A stretch of DNA of 6,586 nucleotides, from the NCBI GenBank assembly GCA_947628975.1, contig CANRBW010000085.1, positions 1 through 6,586 of the forward strand, written 5' to 3'. Below the pieces are notes generated by a model that was not told where the DNA came from, searched no databases, and saw only the letters and a program-made list of their open reading frames with translations. Source of the stretch: an uncultured Oscillospiraceae bacterium. Its GTDB lineage: Bacteria > Bacillota > Clostridia > Oscillospirales > Oscillospiraceae. Every line of letters begins with the position of its first letter. Positions within the stretch are counted from its first letter, which is position 1. Positions 1 to 4,520 of the stretch are shown one piece after another. A program made the position numbers and the translations under genes.

Positions 1-77
1 CCGTTGGCCAGTCCCGCCAGCGCCCCCGCCACCCCGCACCAGACCCTGTTTACCTGCCGACCCTCTGTATCCCGCAT
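1..77 (-). CDS. N-terminal fragment of a membrane protein, possibly a TSUP (TauE/SafE) family transporter; runs off the window
   Basis: An ATG at 77-75 on the minus strand opens a frame that stays open for 25 codons to the window edge. After a short polar start (MRDTEGRQVNR) it becomes a small-residue hydrophobic stretch, VWCGVAGALAGLANG. This resembles the first membrane helix of TSUP-family permeases, which in Firmicutes typically begin with a short tail followed by a G/A-rich helix leading into an NGLFGxGGG-like motif. That motif would lie just outside the window, so the family is a guess from composition. An AAGGGG sequence (92-87, minus) sits nine bases before the ATG and could be the ribosome binding site. 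It lies inside the 3' arm of the hairpin at 85-120. The start is only about 50 bases past the tcdA stop, so co-transcription with tcdA is likely. A chance open frame cannot be excluded at this length. Confidence 0.5.
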   Translation of the reverse strand, partial: MRDTEGRQVNRVWCGVAGALAGLAN

Positions 78-84
78 AACAAGA

Positions 85-120
85 CGCCCCTTCCCGCCGT
101 AGTATGGCAGGGAAGGGGCG
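85..120 (-). terminator. Strong hairpin after tcdA; terminator or translational control element
   Basis: An 11-bp perfect inverted repeat (85-95 CGCCCCTTCCC with 110-120 GGGAAGGGGCG) extends inward by GCC/GGC (96-98 with 106-108) around a single-A bulge and a loop of about 7 nt. It begins about 10 bases after the tcdA stop. On the minus strand it is followed by TCTTGTTATG, which is only moderately T-rich, so termination would be weak. The same 3' arm contains the purine-rich sequence that would serve the next ATG at 77. It may therefore act as a post-transcriptional barrier instead of, or in addition to, a terminator. Confidence 0.55.
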
Positions 121-129
121 GTTTCATGC

Positions 130-864
130 TCAGACCTGGGAGGACGGCTCCCCGCCGCGGGCCAGGTCCATGACCACCTGGCCGCCCAGGATGAGGCCCG
201 CGCAGCCGGGGACCCAGGCCACGCTGCCCGGAATGGACCGGCGGCCGGGGGGCGGGTCCTCCCCCGGGTCCTGGACCGTCCGGGGCAATTCGGGGGAGAA
301 GACCACCTTGTGGTGGCGGATGCCCCGGCGGCCCAGCTCCTTGCGGATGATCCGGGCCAGGTGACAGCCCTGGGTCTTGGAGATGTCCGCCACCCGGAAC
401 TGGGTGGGGTCCACCTTGTTGCCGGTGCCCAGGGCGGAGATGATGGGGATGCCCCGGCTCAGGGCGGTCTGGATCAGGTCCAGCTTACAGCTGACCAGGT
501 CGATGCAGTCGATGATGTAGTCGTAGGGGACGGCGAAGAAGGTCTCCCGGTCCTGGGCGGTGTAGCGCCAGACCATGGGGTGGACCACGCAGTTTGGGTT
601 GATGGACAGCGCCCGCTGGGCGGCGGCCAGGGCTTTGGGCTTGCCCAGGGTGTCCGCCGTGGCCAGGAGCTGGCGGTTCAGATTGGTGACGCCCAGCCTG
701 TCCTGGTCCACCAGCGTCAGCTCGCCCACGCCGGAGCGGGCCAGGGCCTCCACGGCGTAGCCCCCCACGCCGCCCAGGCCCAGCACGGCCACATGGCTCC
801 GGGCCAGCCGCTCCATCCCCCGGTCCCCCAGCACCAGCGCCGTGCGGGAAAAGGGCTCCTCCAC
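130..864 (-). CDS. tcdA: tRNA threonylcarbamoyladenosine dehydratase (TcdA/CsdL, YrvM-like)
   Basis: This is a 244-residue E1-like enzyme of the ThiF/MoeB/HesA fold. The family uses ATP to dehydrate N6-threonylcarbamoyladenosine (t6A) at position 37 of ANN-decoding tRNAs to the cyclic ct6A form, in the cytoplasm. The Rossmann nucleotide-binding loop GLGGVGG is at residues 29-35, the acidic pair D53/D55 follows in LVDQD, and the family motif NLNRQ is at 61-65. DCIDLVSCKLDL and SALGTGNKVDPTQF follow, then a C-terminal GSVAWVPGCAGLILGG segment typical of TcdA. The length matches the family. The start is a GTG (864-862), chosen because AGGAGG (878-873) lies 8 bases upstream. The gene sits directly behind the foldase terminator and no convincing promoter is visible in the 78-base gap. 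Expression may depend on readthrough or on a promoter inside the upstream gene. The partial membrane-protein gene follows on the same strand. Confidence 0.93.
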   Translation of the reverse strand: MEEPFSRTALVLGDRGMERLARSHVAVLGLGGVGGYAVEALARSGVGELTLVDQDRLGVTNLNRQLLATADTLGKPKALAAAQRALSINPNCVVHPMVWRYTAQDRETFFAVPYDYIIDCIDLVSCKLDLIQTALSRGIPIISALGTGNKVDPTQFRVADISKTQGCHLARIIRKELGRRGIRHHKVVFSPELPRTVQDPGEDPPPGRRSIPGSVAWVPGCAGLILGGQVVMDLARGGEPSSQV

Positions 865-872
865 AGCTGTCG

Positions 873-878
873 CCTCCT
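873..878 (-). promoter_or_regulatory. Ribosome binding site of tcdA
   Basis: A perfect AGGAGG on the minus strand lies 8 bases before GTG at 864. It decides the start of tcdA, which has no competing ATG nearby. The site begins only about five bases after the T run of the upstream terminator. Confidence 0.85.
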
Positions 879-883
879 GCTCG

Positions 884-922
884 AAAAAAGATACCGGCGG
901 GCGGCACGGGCCGCCCGCCGGT
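884..922 (-). terminator. Rho-independent terminator of the foldase gene
   Basis: A 13-bp perfect GC-rich stem (893-905 with 910-922) closes a 4-nt loop. On the minus strand it is followed by ATC and six T (889-884). It starts 20 bases after the foldase stop codon at 943 and ends 20 bases before the tcdA start, so it separates the two genes. On the plus strand no T run follows, so it acts on minus-strand transcripts only. Confidence 0.92.
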
Positions 923-942
923 TCAGACGTGGGATAACGGGG

Positions 943-2586
943 TCAGTTGAGGCCGATCTTGGACCAGCCCCGGCCCTCCTGGGCCTCGTAGCCCTCCTGG
1001 ACCTGGTCCATGAAGGCCTCCTGGTCGTCGGCCTGCTTGCCGCTCTCGGCCTGGTCCATCCAGACCGGGCGGTTGACGGCCTCAAAGTACATCACGTGCC
1101 AGCCAAAGTCGGTCTGGACCAGCCCGGTGTCCCCGGGCTGACGGCTGGGATCGAAGCACCAGTCCTCGAAGGGCTGGACCATGTCGCCCTTGGCGATGCC
1201 GGTGTAGAGCCCGCCGGCGGCGGAGAGGTTGTTGTCCGCGTCCCGGCCGTCCTCGGAGTACTCCTCGGCCAGCTCGCCGAAGGCGGCGGCGGTCTGCTCC
1301 CCGGCCTGGTACTCGGCCAAAATGTCCTCCGCCTGGGCCCGGACCTGGGCGATGCGCTCCTCGGTGGGCTCCAGGGTGGACTCGTCCACGTCCTCGGTGG
1401 CGGGGTCGTCCTCCATGGCGGTGGACAGCAGGATGTGCCGGGCGTCCACAGTGGGATCGTCGTCCTGATAGCGGTCGTGGAACTGGACGACGTACCAGCC
1501 CGCGTCCTCCATCTCAAAGAGGTCCACGTCCCCGTCCTGGCGGGCGGGATCCATCAGCCACTCGGCGTAGGACAGGGAGGAGAAGTTGCTGCCCATCACC
1601 CCGTCTCTGGGGACGGAGGAGAGGTCCTGGGCGGCGGCCACGTCGGAGAAGGTCTGGGCCTGCTCCCCATCGGCGGGGGTGGCGCTCTGGGCGGCCTTCA
1701 CCGCGTCCAGCAGGGCCTGGGCCTTGGTCTGGGCCTCGGCCATGGCGGCGGCGGACTCCTCCTCGGTGGGCTCGGCCGTCTCGCCGTTTTCGTCGGTGGC
1801 GCCCTGGGCGGTGCCGTCGAAGTAGACGTACTCGTAGTCGTAGCAGTCCAGCTCGTCGGCGTTCTCCTCGTAGTAGGCGGTGAGCTCCTCGTCGCTGTAA
1901 TCGCCCATCTCGCCCACCTTGGCGTTATAGTAGTCGGAGGCCATCAGGCGGCGCTCCAGGTTGTCCAGATAGACGCCCTGGGTCATGTTCCGGCCGTAGA
2001 GGGCCTTCAGGTAGGCGTCCCGGCTGCCGAAGTTGTACTGGGCCGCCGCCGTGTCCAGACCGGTCAGCGCGTCGTCCAGCTGGGCCTGGGCGTCCTCGGA
2101 GAGGGTGTGCCCCGCGGCCACCGCCGCGTCGTAGAGGGCGCAGACCTCCGTGGCGTTCTCCTTGGCCTGCTGGCAGAAGTAGTCGTAGTAGCTCTGGCTC
2201 TGCTCCTCGTCCACATACTGGGTCTTCATATCCCCGCGGGGGTCGAAGCTGGACTCATAGGTCAGGCCGTTCTGCTCGTAGATCTGGGCCATGCTCTGCT
2301 CGTTGGAGGCGTAGTAGTTCAGGGCCTCGAAGTAGTAGTAGTCCATGTCGGCGATGCTGAGTTTGGTGTCCTTCACCGTCAGGGCGGTGGTGTGCCGGGA
2401 GAGGAAGCCTGAGTTCCAGACCAGCAGGATCACCACCAGCACCACCGCCACCACGGCGCCCACCGTGGCCAGGATGGCGTTGCGGCGTTTGGTCTTCTGG
2501 GCCTTCAGCTCCTGCTTCTGCTTTTCGGTCAGGCCCATCTCGTCGCGCAGGGCGCGCCGCTCCAGCTTTTTCTTTGCTCCGCTCAT
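943..2586 (-). CDS. Membrane-anchored parvulin-type peptidyl-prolyl isomerase / PrsA-SurA-like foldase
   Basis: This 547-residue protein has a charged cytoplasmic N-terminus (Lys/Arg-rich, residues 1-35), one membrane helix (about 36-57, AILATVGAVVAVVLVVILLVW) and a large acidic extracytoplasmic part. It should help fold secreted proteins outside the membrane by cis-trans isomerising prolyl bonds. A Tyr-rich SurA/PrsA-N-like helical region follows the helix (about 70-240), then a Glu/Ala-rich linker. The recognisable parvulin domain is about 381-501: DARHILLS with H384, FGELAEEYSED, a GGLYTG turn, GDMVQPFEDW, and FGWHVMYFE with H497. A segment before it (YAEWLMDPARQDGD...AGWYVVQF) looks like the second half of another, degenerate parvulin unit. 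There is no lipobox, unlike classical PrsA. The start at ATG 2586 is preferred: AGAGGA (2604-2599) lies 12 bases upstream. An in-frame ATG at 2607 would add seven residues but has no ribosome binding site. The gene has its own promoter and terminator. Which proteins it folds is unknown. Confidence 0.85.
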   Translation of the reverse strand: MSGAKKKLERRALRDEMGLTEKQKQELKAQKTKRRNAILATVGAVVAVVLVVILLVWNSGFLSRHTTALTVKDTKLSIADMDYYYFEALNYYASNEQSMAQIYEQNGLTYESSFDPRGDMKTQYVDEEQSQSYYDYFCQQAKENATEVCALYDAAVAAGHTLSEDAQAQLDDALTGLDTAAAQYNFGSRDAYLKALYGRNMTQGVYLDNLERRLMASDYYNAKVGEMGDYSDEELTAYYEENADELDCYDYEYVYFDGTAQGATDENGETAEPTEEESAAAMAEAQTKAQALLDAVKAAQSATPADGEQAQTFSDVAAAQDLSSVPRDGVMGSNFSSLSYAEWLMDPARQDGDVDLFEMEDAGWYVVQFHDRYQDDDPTVDARHILLSTAMEDDPATEDVDESTLEPTEERIAQVRAQAEDILAEYQAGEQTAAAFGELAEEYSEDGRDADNNLSAAGGLYTGIAKGDMVQPFEDWCFDPSRQPGDTGLVQTDFGWHVMYFEAVNRPVWMDQAESGKQADDQEAFMDQVQEGYEAQEGRGWSKIGLN

Positions 2587-2648
2587 TGGGTCATTCAGTC
2601 CTCTCATGTGTTTTCTTCAGGGGAACGCGCGTGTTTTCATGCCGATAT

Positions 2649-2677
2649 ATTATACCGGATAATCCCGCCGGACGCAA
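2649..2677 (-). promoter_or_regulatory. Promoter of the foldase gene
   Basis: On the minus strand, TTGCGT (2677-2672) and a perfect TATAAT (2654-2649) are separated by exactly 17 bases, as expected for a housekeeping sigma factor. The predicted start point lies about 55 bases before the ATG at 2586. The -35 box matches the consensus only in TTG. No terminator is visible between the SLH gene stop (2716) and this promoter, so readthrough from the SLH gene could add to transcription. Confidence 0.7.
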
Positions 2678-2715
2678 GGGCTATTTTCACTTTTTTCCGT
2701 TTTTGGGCGCGGACG

Positions 2716-3594
2716 TTATGGGGACGTGCCGCGAAGACGCTCCTCCTCCCGAGATACAAGCGGGGCGACGTTCCCCTTGGCGCGGCTGGTGGGCATATTC
2801 CGGAAGAGGCGGACAAGCGCGCAGTAGCCTTGCTCCCGGGTGCAGAAAGCGCTGGGGGCGAACCGGTTTTCCCCTATCCCCCGCATCACCTGGGCCTTGG
2901 CCAGCAGGGCGACGGCAGGACGGGCCCATGGGCTGACGCGGTCGGAATCGGAAAAGGTGAGAGCGAGATCGGAGCCCTCCGGACCCGCCGCGGGATCGGC
3001 CTGGGCATAGATCCTGTACACGCGCGCCAGCATCGCCGCGGCCTCTTGGCGGGTGATGGGGTCCTCCGGCCCAAAGATCCCATCGCCGCGCCCGTTGACG
3101 ATCCCCAGCGCGAAGGCCGCGTTGAGATAGAACCCGGCGCCCGCGGCCACATCGGAGAATGGCGCCATCTGGCGGAGCAGGGTATCCCACGACACAGGGC
3201 GCCCCGGCCCCTGGCGCTCCCAAAACGCGGCGGGCAGCAGCGCCGCCAGCTGTTCCCTGGAGCGGACCGCGGCCTCCCGCCCCTTTGAGGAGTCGAGGAA
3301 GATCGGCAGGAAGACCGGCAGGTCCTCCGAGCCATACGCGCCATAGAAATCGTACTGGGCGCCCAGGAAACGGACCGCCAGCTCCGCGAATTCCCGGCGC
3401 GTCAACTCTCGCTGATAGGCGCCCAGCATCTCCTCCGGGATCAGACCGAGGGAAAAGGCGTGTTCCACCTCCTCGGCGGCCCAAGCGGAGGGGGAAGGAG
3501 AGGTGTCGTGGGACGGAGCGGCGGCCAGGGCGGCGTCGGCGGCCAGGAAGACAGCCAGACAGAGCGACACGAAGCGCGGACGGCCATGTTTCAC
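2716..3594 (-). CDS. Secreted S-layer-homology (SLH) domain protein
   Basis: This 292-residue protein has a signal peptide (residues 1 to about 26: basic start, hydrophobic core FVSLCLAVFLAADAALA, probable cleavage after ALA or AAA). SLH domains anchor proteins to cell-wall polysaccharide, so this one should sit on the outer face of the wall. Three SLH-like units are visible. Unit 1 is about 37-76 (WAAEEVEHAFSLGLIP...LTRREFAELAVRFL). Unit 2 is about 146-196 (FSDV...AFALGIVNGRGDGIFGPEDPITRQEAAAML). Unit 3 is about 214-264 (FSDSDRVSPWARPAVALL...FAPSAFCTREQGYCALVRLF). About 70 residues with no SLH character separate units 1 and 2. No other domain is present, so the protein is essentially a wall-binding module. 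The start is GTG at 3594, with CAGGG six bases upstream (a weak site) and no in-frame ATG nearby. It has its own promoter. No terminator is visible downstream. Confidence 0.85.
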   Translation of the reverse strand: MKHGRPRFVSLCLAVFLAADAALAAAPSHDTSPSPSAWAAEEVEHAFSLGLIPEEMLGAYQRELTRREFAELAVRFLGAQYDFYGAYGSEDLPVFLPIFLDSSKGREAAVRSREQLAALLPAAFWERQGPGRPVSWDTLLRQMAPFSDVAAGAGFYLNAAFALGIVNGRGDGIFGPEDPITRQEAAAMLARVYRIYAQADPAAGPEGSDLALTFSDSDRVSPWARPAVALLAKAQVMRGIGENRFAPSAFCTREQGYCALVRLFRNMPTSRAKGNVAPLVSREEERLRGTSP

Positions 3595-3641
3595 AAGTAT
3601 CCCTGCTTTCCCGAGAAATGTGTGGAGCCATGTTGTAATGG

Positions 3642-3670
3642 ACTATAACCATAAACGCTCATGCCCGCAA
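3642..3670 (-). promoter_or_regulatory. Probable promoter of the SLH-protein gene
   Basis: On the minus strand, TTGCGG (3670-3665) and TATAGT (3647-3642) are separated by 17 bases. The -10 box matches TATAAT in five of six positions. The transcript would begin near 3635, about 40 bases before the GTG at 3594. This short AT-richer stretch stands out against the GC-rich surroundings. Confidence 0.6.
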
Positions 3671-3754
3671 AACGCAACAGGCGGCCACGACCTCGACGGC
3701 GCGGCGCGCCCTCCCCGCGGAGGGCCGGGCGGTCCCGCCGCCGGAGCGGGCGAC
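3671..3754. other. GC-rich spacer with short inverted repeats, no gene seen
   Basis: This spacer lies between the SLH-gene promoter and the terminator of the yrzB/6S unit. It holds a 7-bp inverted repeat GCCCTCC/GGAGGGC (3708-3714 with 3719-3725) and GGCGG/CCGCC pairs around 3729-3745. None is followed by a T run on either strand. No open frame here has family features or a ribosome binding site. I see no further function. Confidence 0.5.
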
Positions 3755-3784
3755 AAAAAACGGCCCGGTCTTTCGACCGGGCCG
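3755..3784 (-). terminator. Rho-independent terminator of the yrzB / 6S-like RNA unit
   Basis: A perfect 10-bp stem CGGCCCGGTC/GACCGGGCCG (3761-3770 with 3775-3784) is closed by a GAAA tetraloop as read on the minus strand. Six T follow directly (3760-3755). It lies about 30 bases past the 3' end of the structured RNA and about 205 bases past the yrzB stop. No T run follows on the plus strand. Confidence 0.93.
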
Positions 3785-3814
3785 CACCCGCTTTGGCCGT
3801 GTAGGCCCTATTAA

Positions 3815-3980
3815 AACCTGCACGTCATGGCAGGTGGGTCGCCTCCGCGCCACTTTACCGCTCCCAACGTCCATCACCGGTCTGAGCCGGGACGGGAGGT
3901 CTGCGAGCCGTGGCGCGAGTGCCGGCGTCCCGTAGAAGAAATGTGGGTTAATAAGACGCCCATCACGCACCAAGCAGGAA
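3815..3980 (-). ncRNA. ssrS: Probable 6S RNA (regulator of RNA polymerase), about 166 nt
   Basis: 6S RNA mimics an open promoter and binds the housekeeping RNA polymerase holoenzyme. The segment has no credible coding frame but folds on the minus strand into one long rod. The closing stem is CCUGC/GCAGG (3978-3974 with 3821-3817), followed by UGGG/CCCA (3962-3959 with 3838-3835). Next comes a large asymmetric bubble containing UUAUUAACCCACAUUUC. An 8-bp perfect arm CGCGCCAC/GUGGCGCG (3917-3910 with 3853-3846) follows, then a 9-bp arm with a 3-nt bulge (3898-3890 with 3861-3872) and an apical CCGG/CCGG hairpin with the loop at 3886-3881. Length, end-to-end pairing, the large single-stranded bubble and a downstream terminator fit 6S RNA. 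In the bubble, GGCGUC/GACGCC (3960-3955 with 3929-3924) could form an alternative hairpin. The RNA begins about 10 bases after the yrzB stop with no -10 box in front, so it is probably processed from the yrzB transcript. The identification rests on architecture and recollection of clostridial 6S sequences, not a covariance search. Confidence 0.65.
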
Positions 3981-4002
3981 GGAGGAGGTTCAGTCCTCCT
4001 CC
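3981..4002 (-). promoter_or_regulatory. Hairpin spanning the yrzB stop codon, just before the 6S-like RNA
   Basis: A perfect 8-bp inverted repeat GGAGGAGG/CCTCCTCC (3981-3988 with 3995-4002) has a 6-nt loop that includes the TGA stop of yrzB. On the minus strand it abuts the 5' end of the 6S-like RNA. TTCCTGC follows, not a T run, so it is unlikely to be an efficient terminator. It may mark a processing boundary between mRNA and RNA. The repeat partly reflects the Glu-codon-rich end of yrzB. Confidence 0.45.
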
Positions 4003-4295
4003 GGGTCCTCCTCCTCGGCGAAGAGCTGTTCCATGAACAGGTCGTAGATCTGGTTGAGCTCCTCGTCGGTGTCGGGGGTGGAGAGCAGCTCCTCGCCGTC
4101 TTCGGTGATGACCTTCAGAATGACCATCTCGGCCTCTTCCTCCTCGCCCTCGGCGGCGTCCTCGCCCAGGTCGGCGGGGAAGAAGGCCATATAGCGCGTG
4201 CCGTCGTGCTCCAGCGCGTCGATGAATTCCAGCTCCAGGTCGTTGCCGTCTTCGTCGGTGACGGTGATGAAATCGGGACCGAACGCATCGGACAC
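3990..4295 (-). CDS. DUF1292 (YrzB-like) small acidic protein
   Basis: This is a 101-residue, very acidic protein. The start MSDAFGPDFITVTDEDGNDL and the later YMAFFPADL and EMVILKVITEDGEELLSTPDTDEELNQIYDLF segments match the DUF1292 family (Bacillus subtilis YrzB). Members are small beta-rich cytoplasmic proteins usually encoded near ruvX/yrrK and mltG, and their biochemical role is not established. A Glu-rich tract (EDAAEGEEEEAEM) divides the protein and the C-terminus ends EEEDPEED. The start is a GTG at 4295, with AGGAGG (4312-4307) 11 bases upstream. An in-frame GTG at 4304 lies only two bases from that site and is less likely. The gene has its own promoter. The usual ruvX neighbour is absent here: upstream is a divergent PBP gene, and downstream is the 6S-like RNA in the same transcription unit. 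Confidence 0.85.
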   Translation of the reverse strand: MSDAFGPDFITVTDEDGNDLELEFIDALEHDGTRYMAFFPADLGEDAAEGEEEEAEMVILKVITEDGEELLSTPDTDEELNQIYDLFMEQLFAEEEDPEED

Positions 4296-4306
4296 GGGAC
4301 TCACCC

Positions 4307-4312
4307 CCTCCT
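4307..4312 (-). promoter_or_regulatory. Ribosome binding site of the DUF1292 gene
   Basis: AGGAGG on the minus strand, continuing as GGGGG, lies 11 bases before the GTG at 4295 and only two bases before an alternative GTG at 4304. The spacing favours the 4295 start. Confidence 0.75.
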
Positions 4313-4333
4313 GTCTTTCTCTCTGACGAATAT

Positions 4334-4362
4334 ATTCTACCAGCTTTCCGGCAAAAATGCAA
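4334..4362 (-). promoter_or_regulatory. Promoter of the DUF1292 / 6S-like RNA unit
   Basis: On the minus strand, TTGCAT (4362-4357) and TAGAAT (4339-4334) are separated by 17 bases. The -10 box matches TATAAT in five of six positions. The transcript would start near 4327, leaving a leader of about 30 bases before GTG 4295. This is the only convincing promoter upstream of the 6S-like RNA. One copy of the CGGCAAA repeat lies inside the spacer. Confidence 0.65.
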
Positions 4363-4400
4363 GACGGGCCGGGCCAAAATTTGCCGCGGCCTTCGGCAAA
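4349..4400. repeat. Three copies of CGGCAAA/TTTGCCG between divergent promoters
   Basis: CGGCAAA occurs at 4349-4355 and 4394-4400, and its complement TTTGCCG occurs at 4380-4386. The last two form a perfect 7-bp inverted repeat with a 7-bp spacer, midway between the promoters of the DUF1292 unit and the PBP gene. The first copy overlaps the spacer of the DUF1292 promoter. The arrangement could be an operator, but no regulator is encoded in view. Confidence 0.35.
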
Positions 4401-4421
4401 AGGGGACAGGGAAGAAGGGGG

Positions 4422-4450
4422 TGGACAAGTTGGGAAAAAATTGATATAAT
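4422..4450 (+). promoter_or_regulatory. Strong extended -10 promoter of the PBP gene
   Basis: TGGACA (4422-4427, five of six consensus) is followed after exactly 17 bases by a perfect TATAAT (4445-4450), with TG at 4442-4443 giving an extended -10. It is the best match to a housekeeping promoter in the window. The transcript should start near 4457, with a leader of about 64 bases before the ATG at 4521. Confidence 0.85.
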
Positions 4451-4471
4451 CGCTTTGTATATCGTACGCGC

Positions 4472-4502
4472 CCGCCCGGTCCGGCGTTCCCGCCGGGGGC
4501 GG
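4472..4502 (+). promoter_or_regulatory. Stable hairpin in the PBP leader, just before the ribosome binding site
   Basis: CCGCCC (4472-4477) pairs with GGGCGG (4497-4502), and CCGGCG (4481-4486) pairs with CGCCGG (4491-4496) around a TTCC loop. This gives 12 GC pairs with a 3-nt bulge (GGT, 4478-4480). It ends about five bases before the GAGGTG ribosome binding site (4507-4512). No T run follows, so it is not a terminator. It could stabilise the mRNA or tune translation. Confidence 0.5.
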
Positions 4503-4520
4503 TATCGAGGTGAGAAGACC

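Noticed and set aside
310..2412. A 700-codon open frame on the plus strand opposite tcdA and the foldase gene
   Set aside because: It is rich in Val, Gly, Leu and His with no domain, as expected for the antisense of GC-rich, third-position-GC codons. The opposite strand carries clear tcdA and parvulin motifs, promoters and a terminator.
2680..2706. T-rich tract on the plus strand (ctattttcacttttttccg region) as a plus-strand terminator
   Set aside because: No stable hairpin precedes it and no plus-strand gene ends there.
2608..3288. Plus-strand 226-codon frame starting in the foldase promoter region
   Set aside because: Most of it is antisense to the SLH gene. It has no ribosome binding site and no family features.
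2687..3652. A 321-codon minus-strand frame overlapping the SLH gene in another frame
   Set aside because: It is Arg/Gly/Pro-rich without recognisable domains. The alternative frame encodes a signal peptide and SLH motifs throughout.
3659..3973. A 104-codon minus-strand frame across the terminator and 6S-like RNA
   Set aside because: It reads through a perfect terminator and a structured RNA, and lacks a ribosome binding site and protein-like features.
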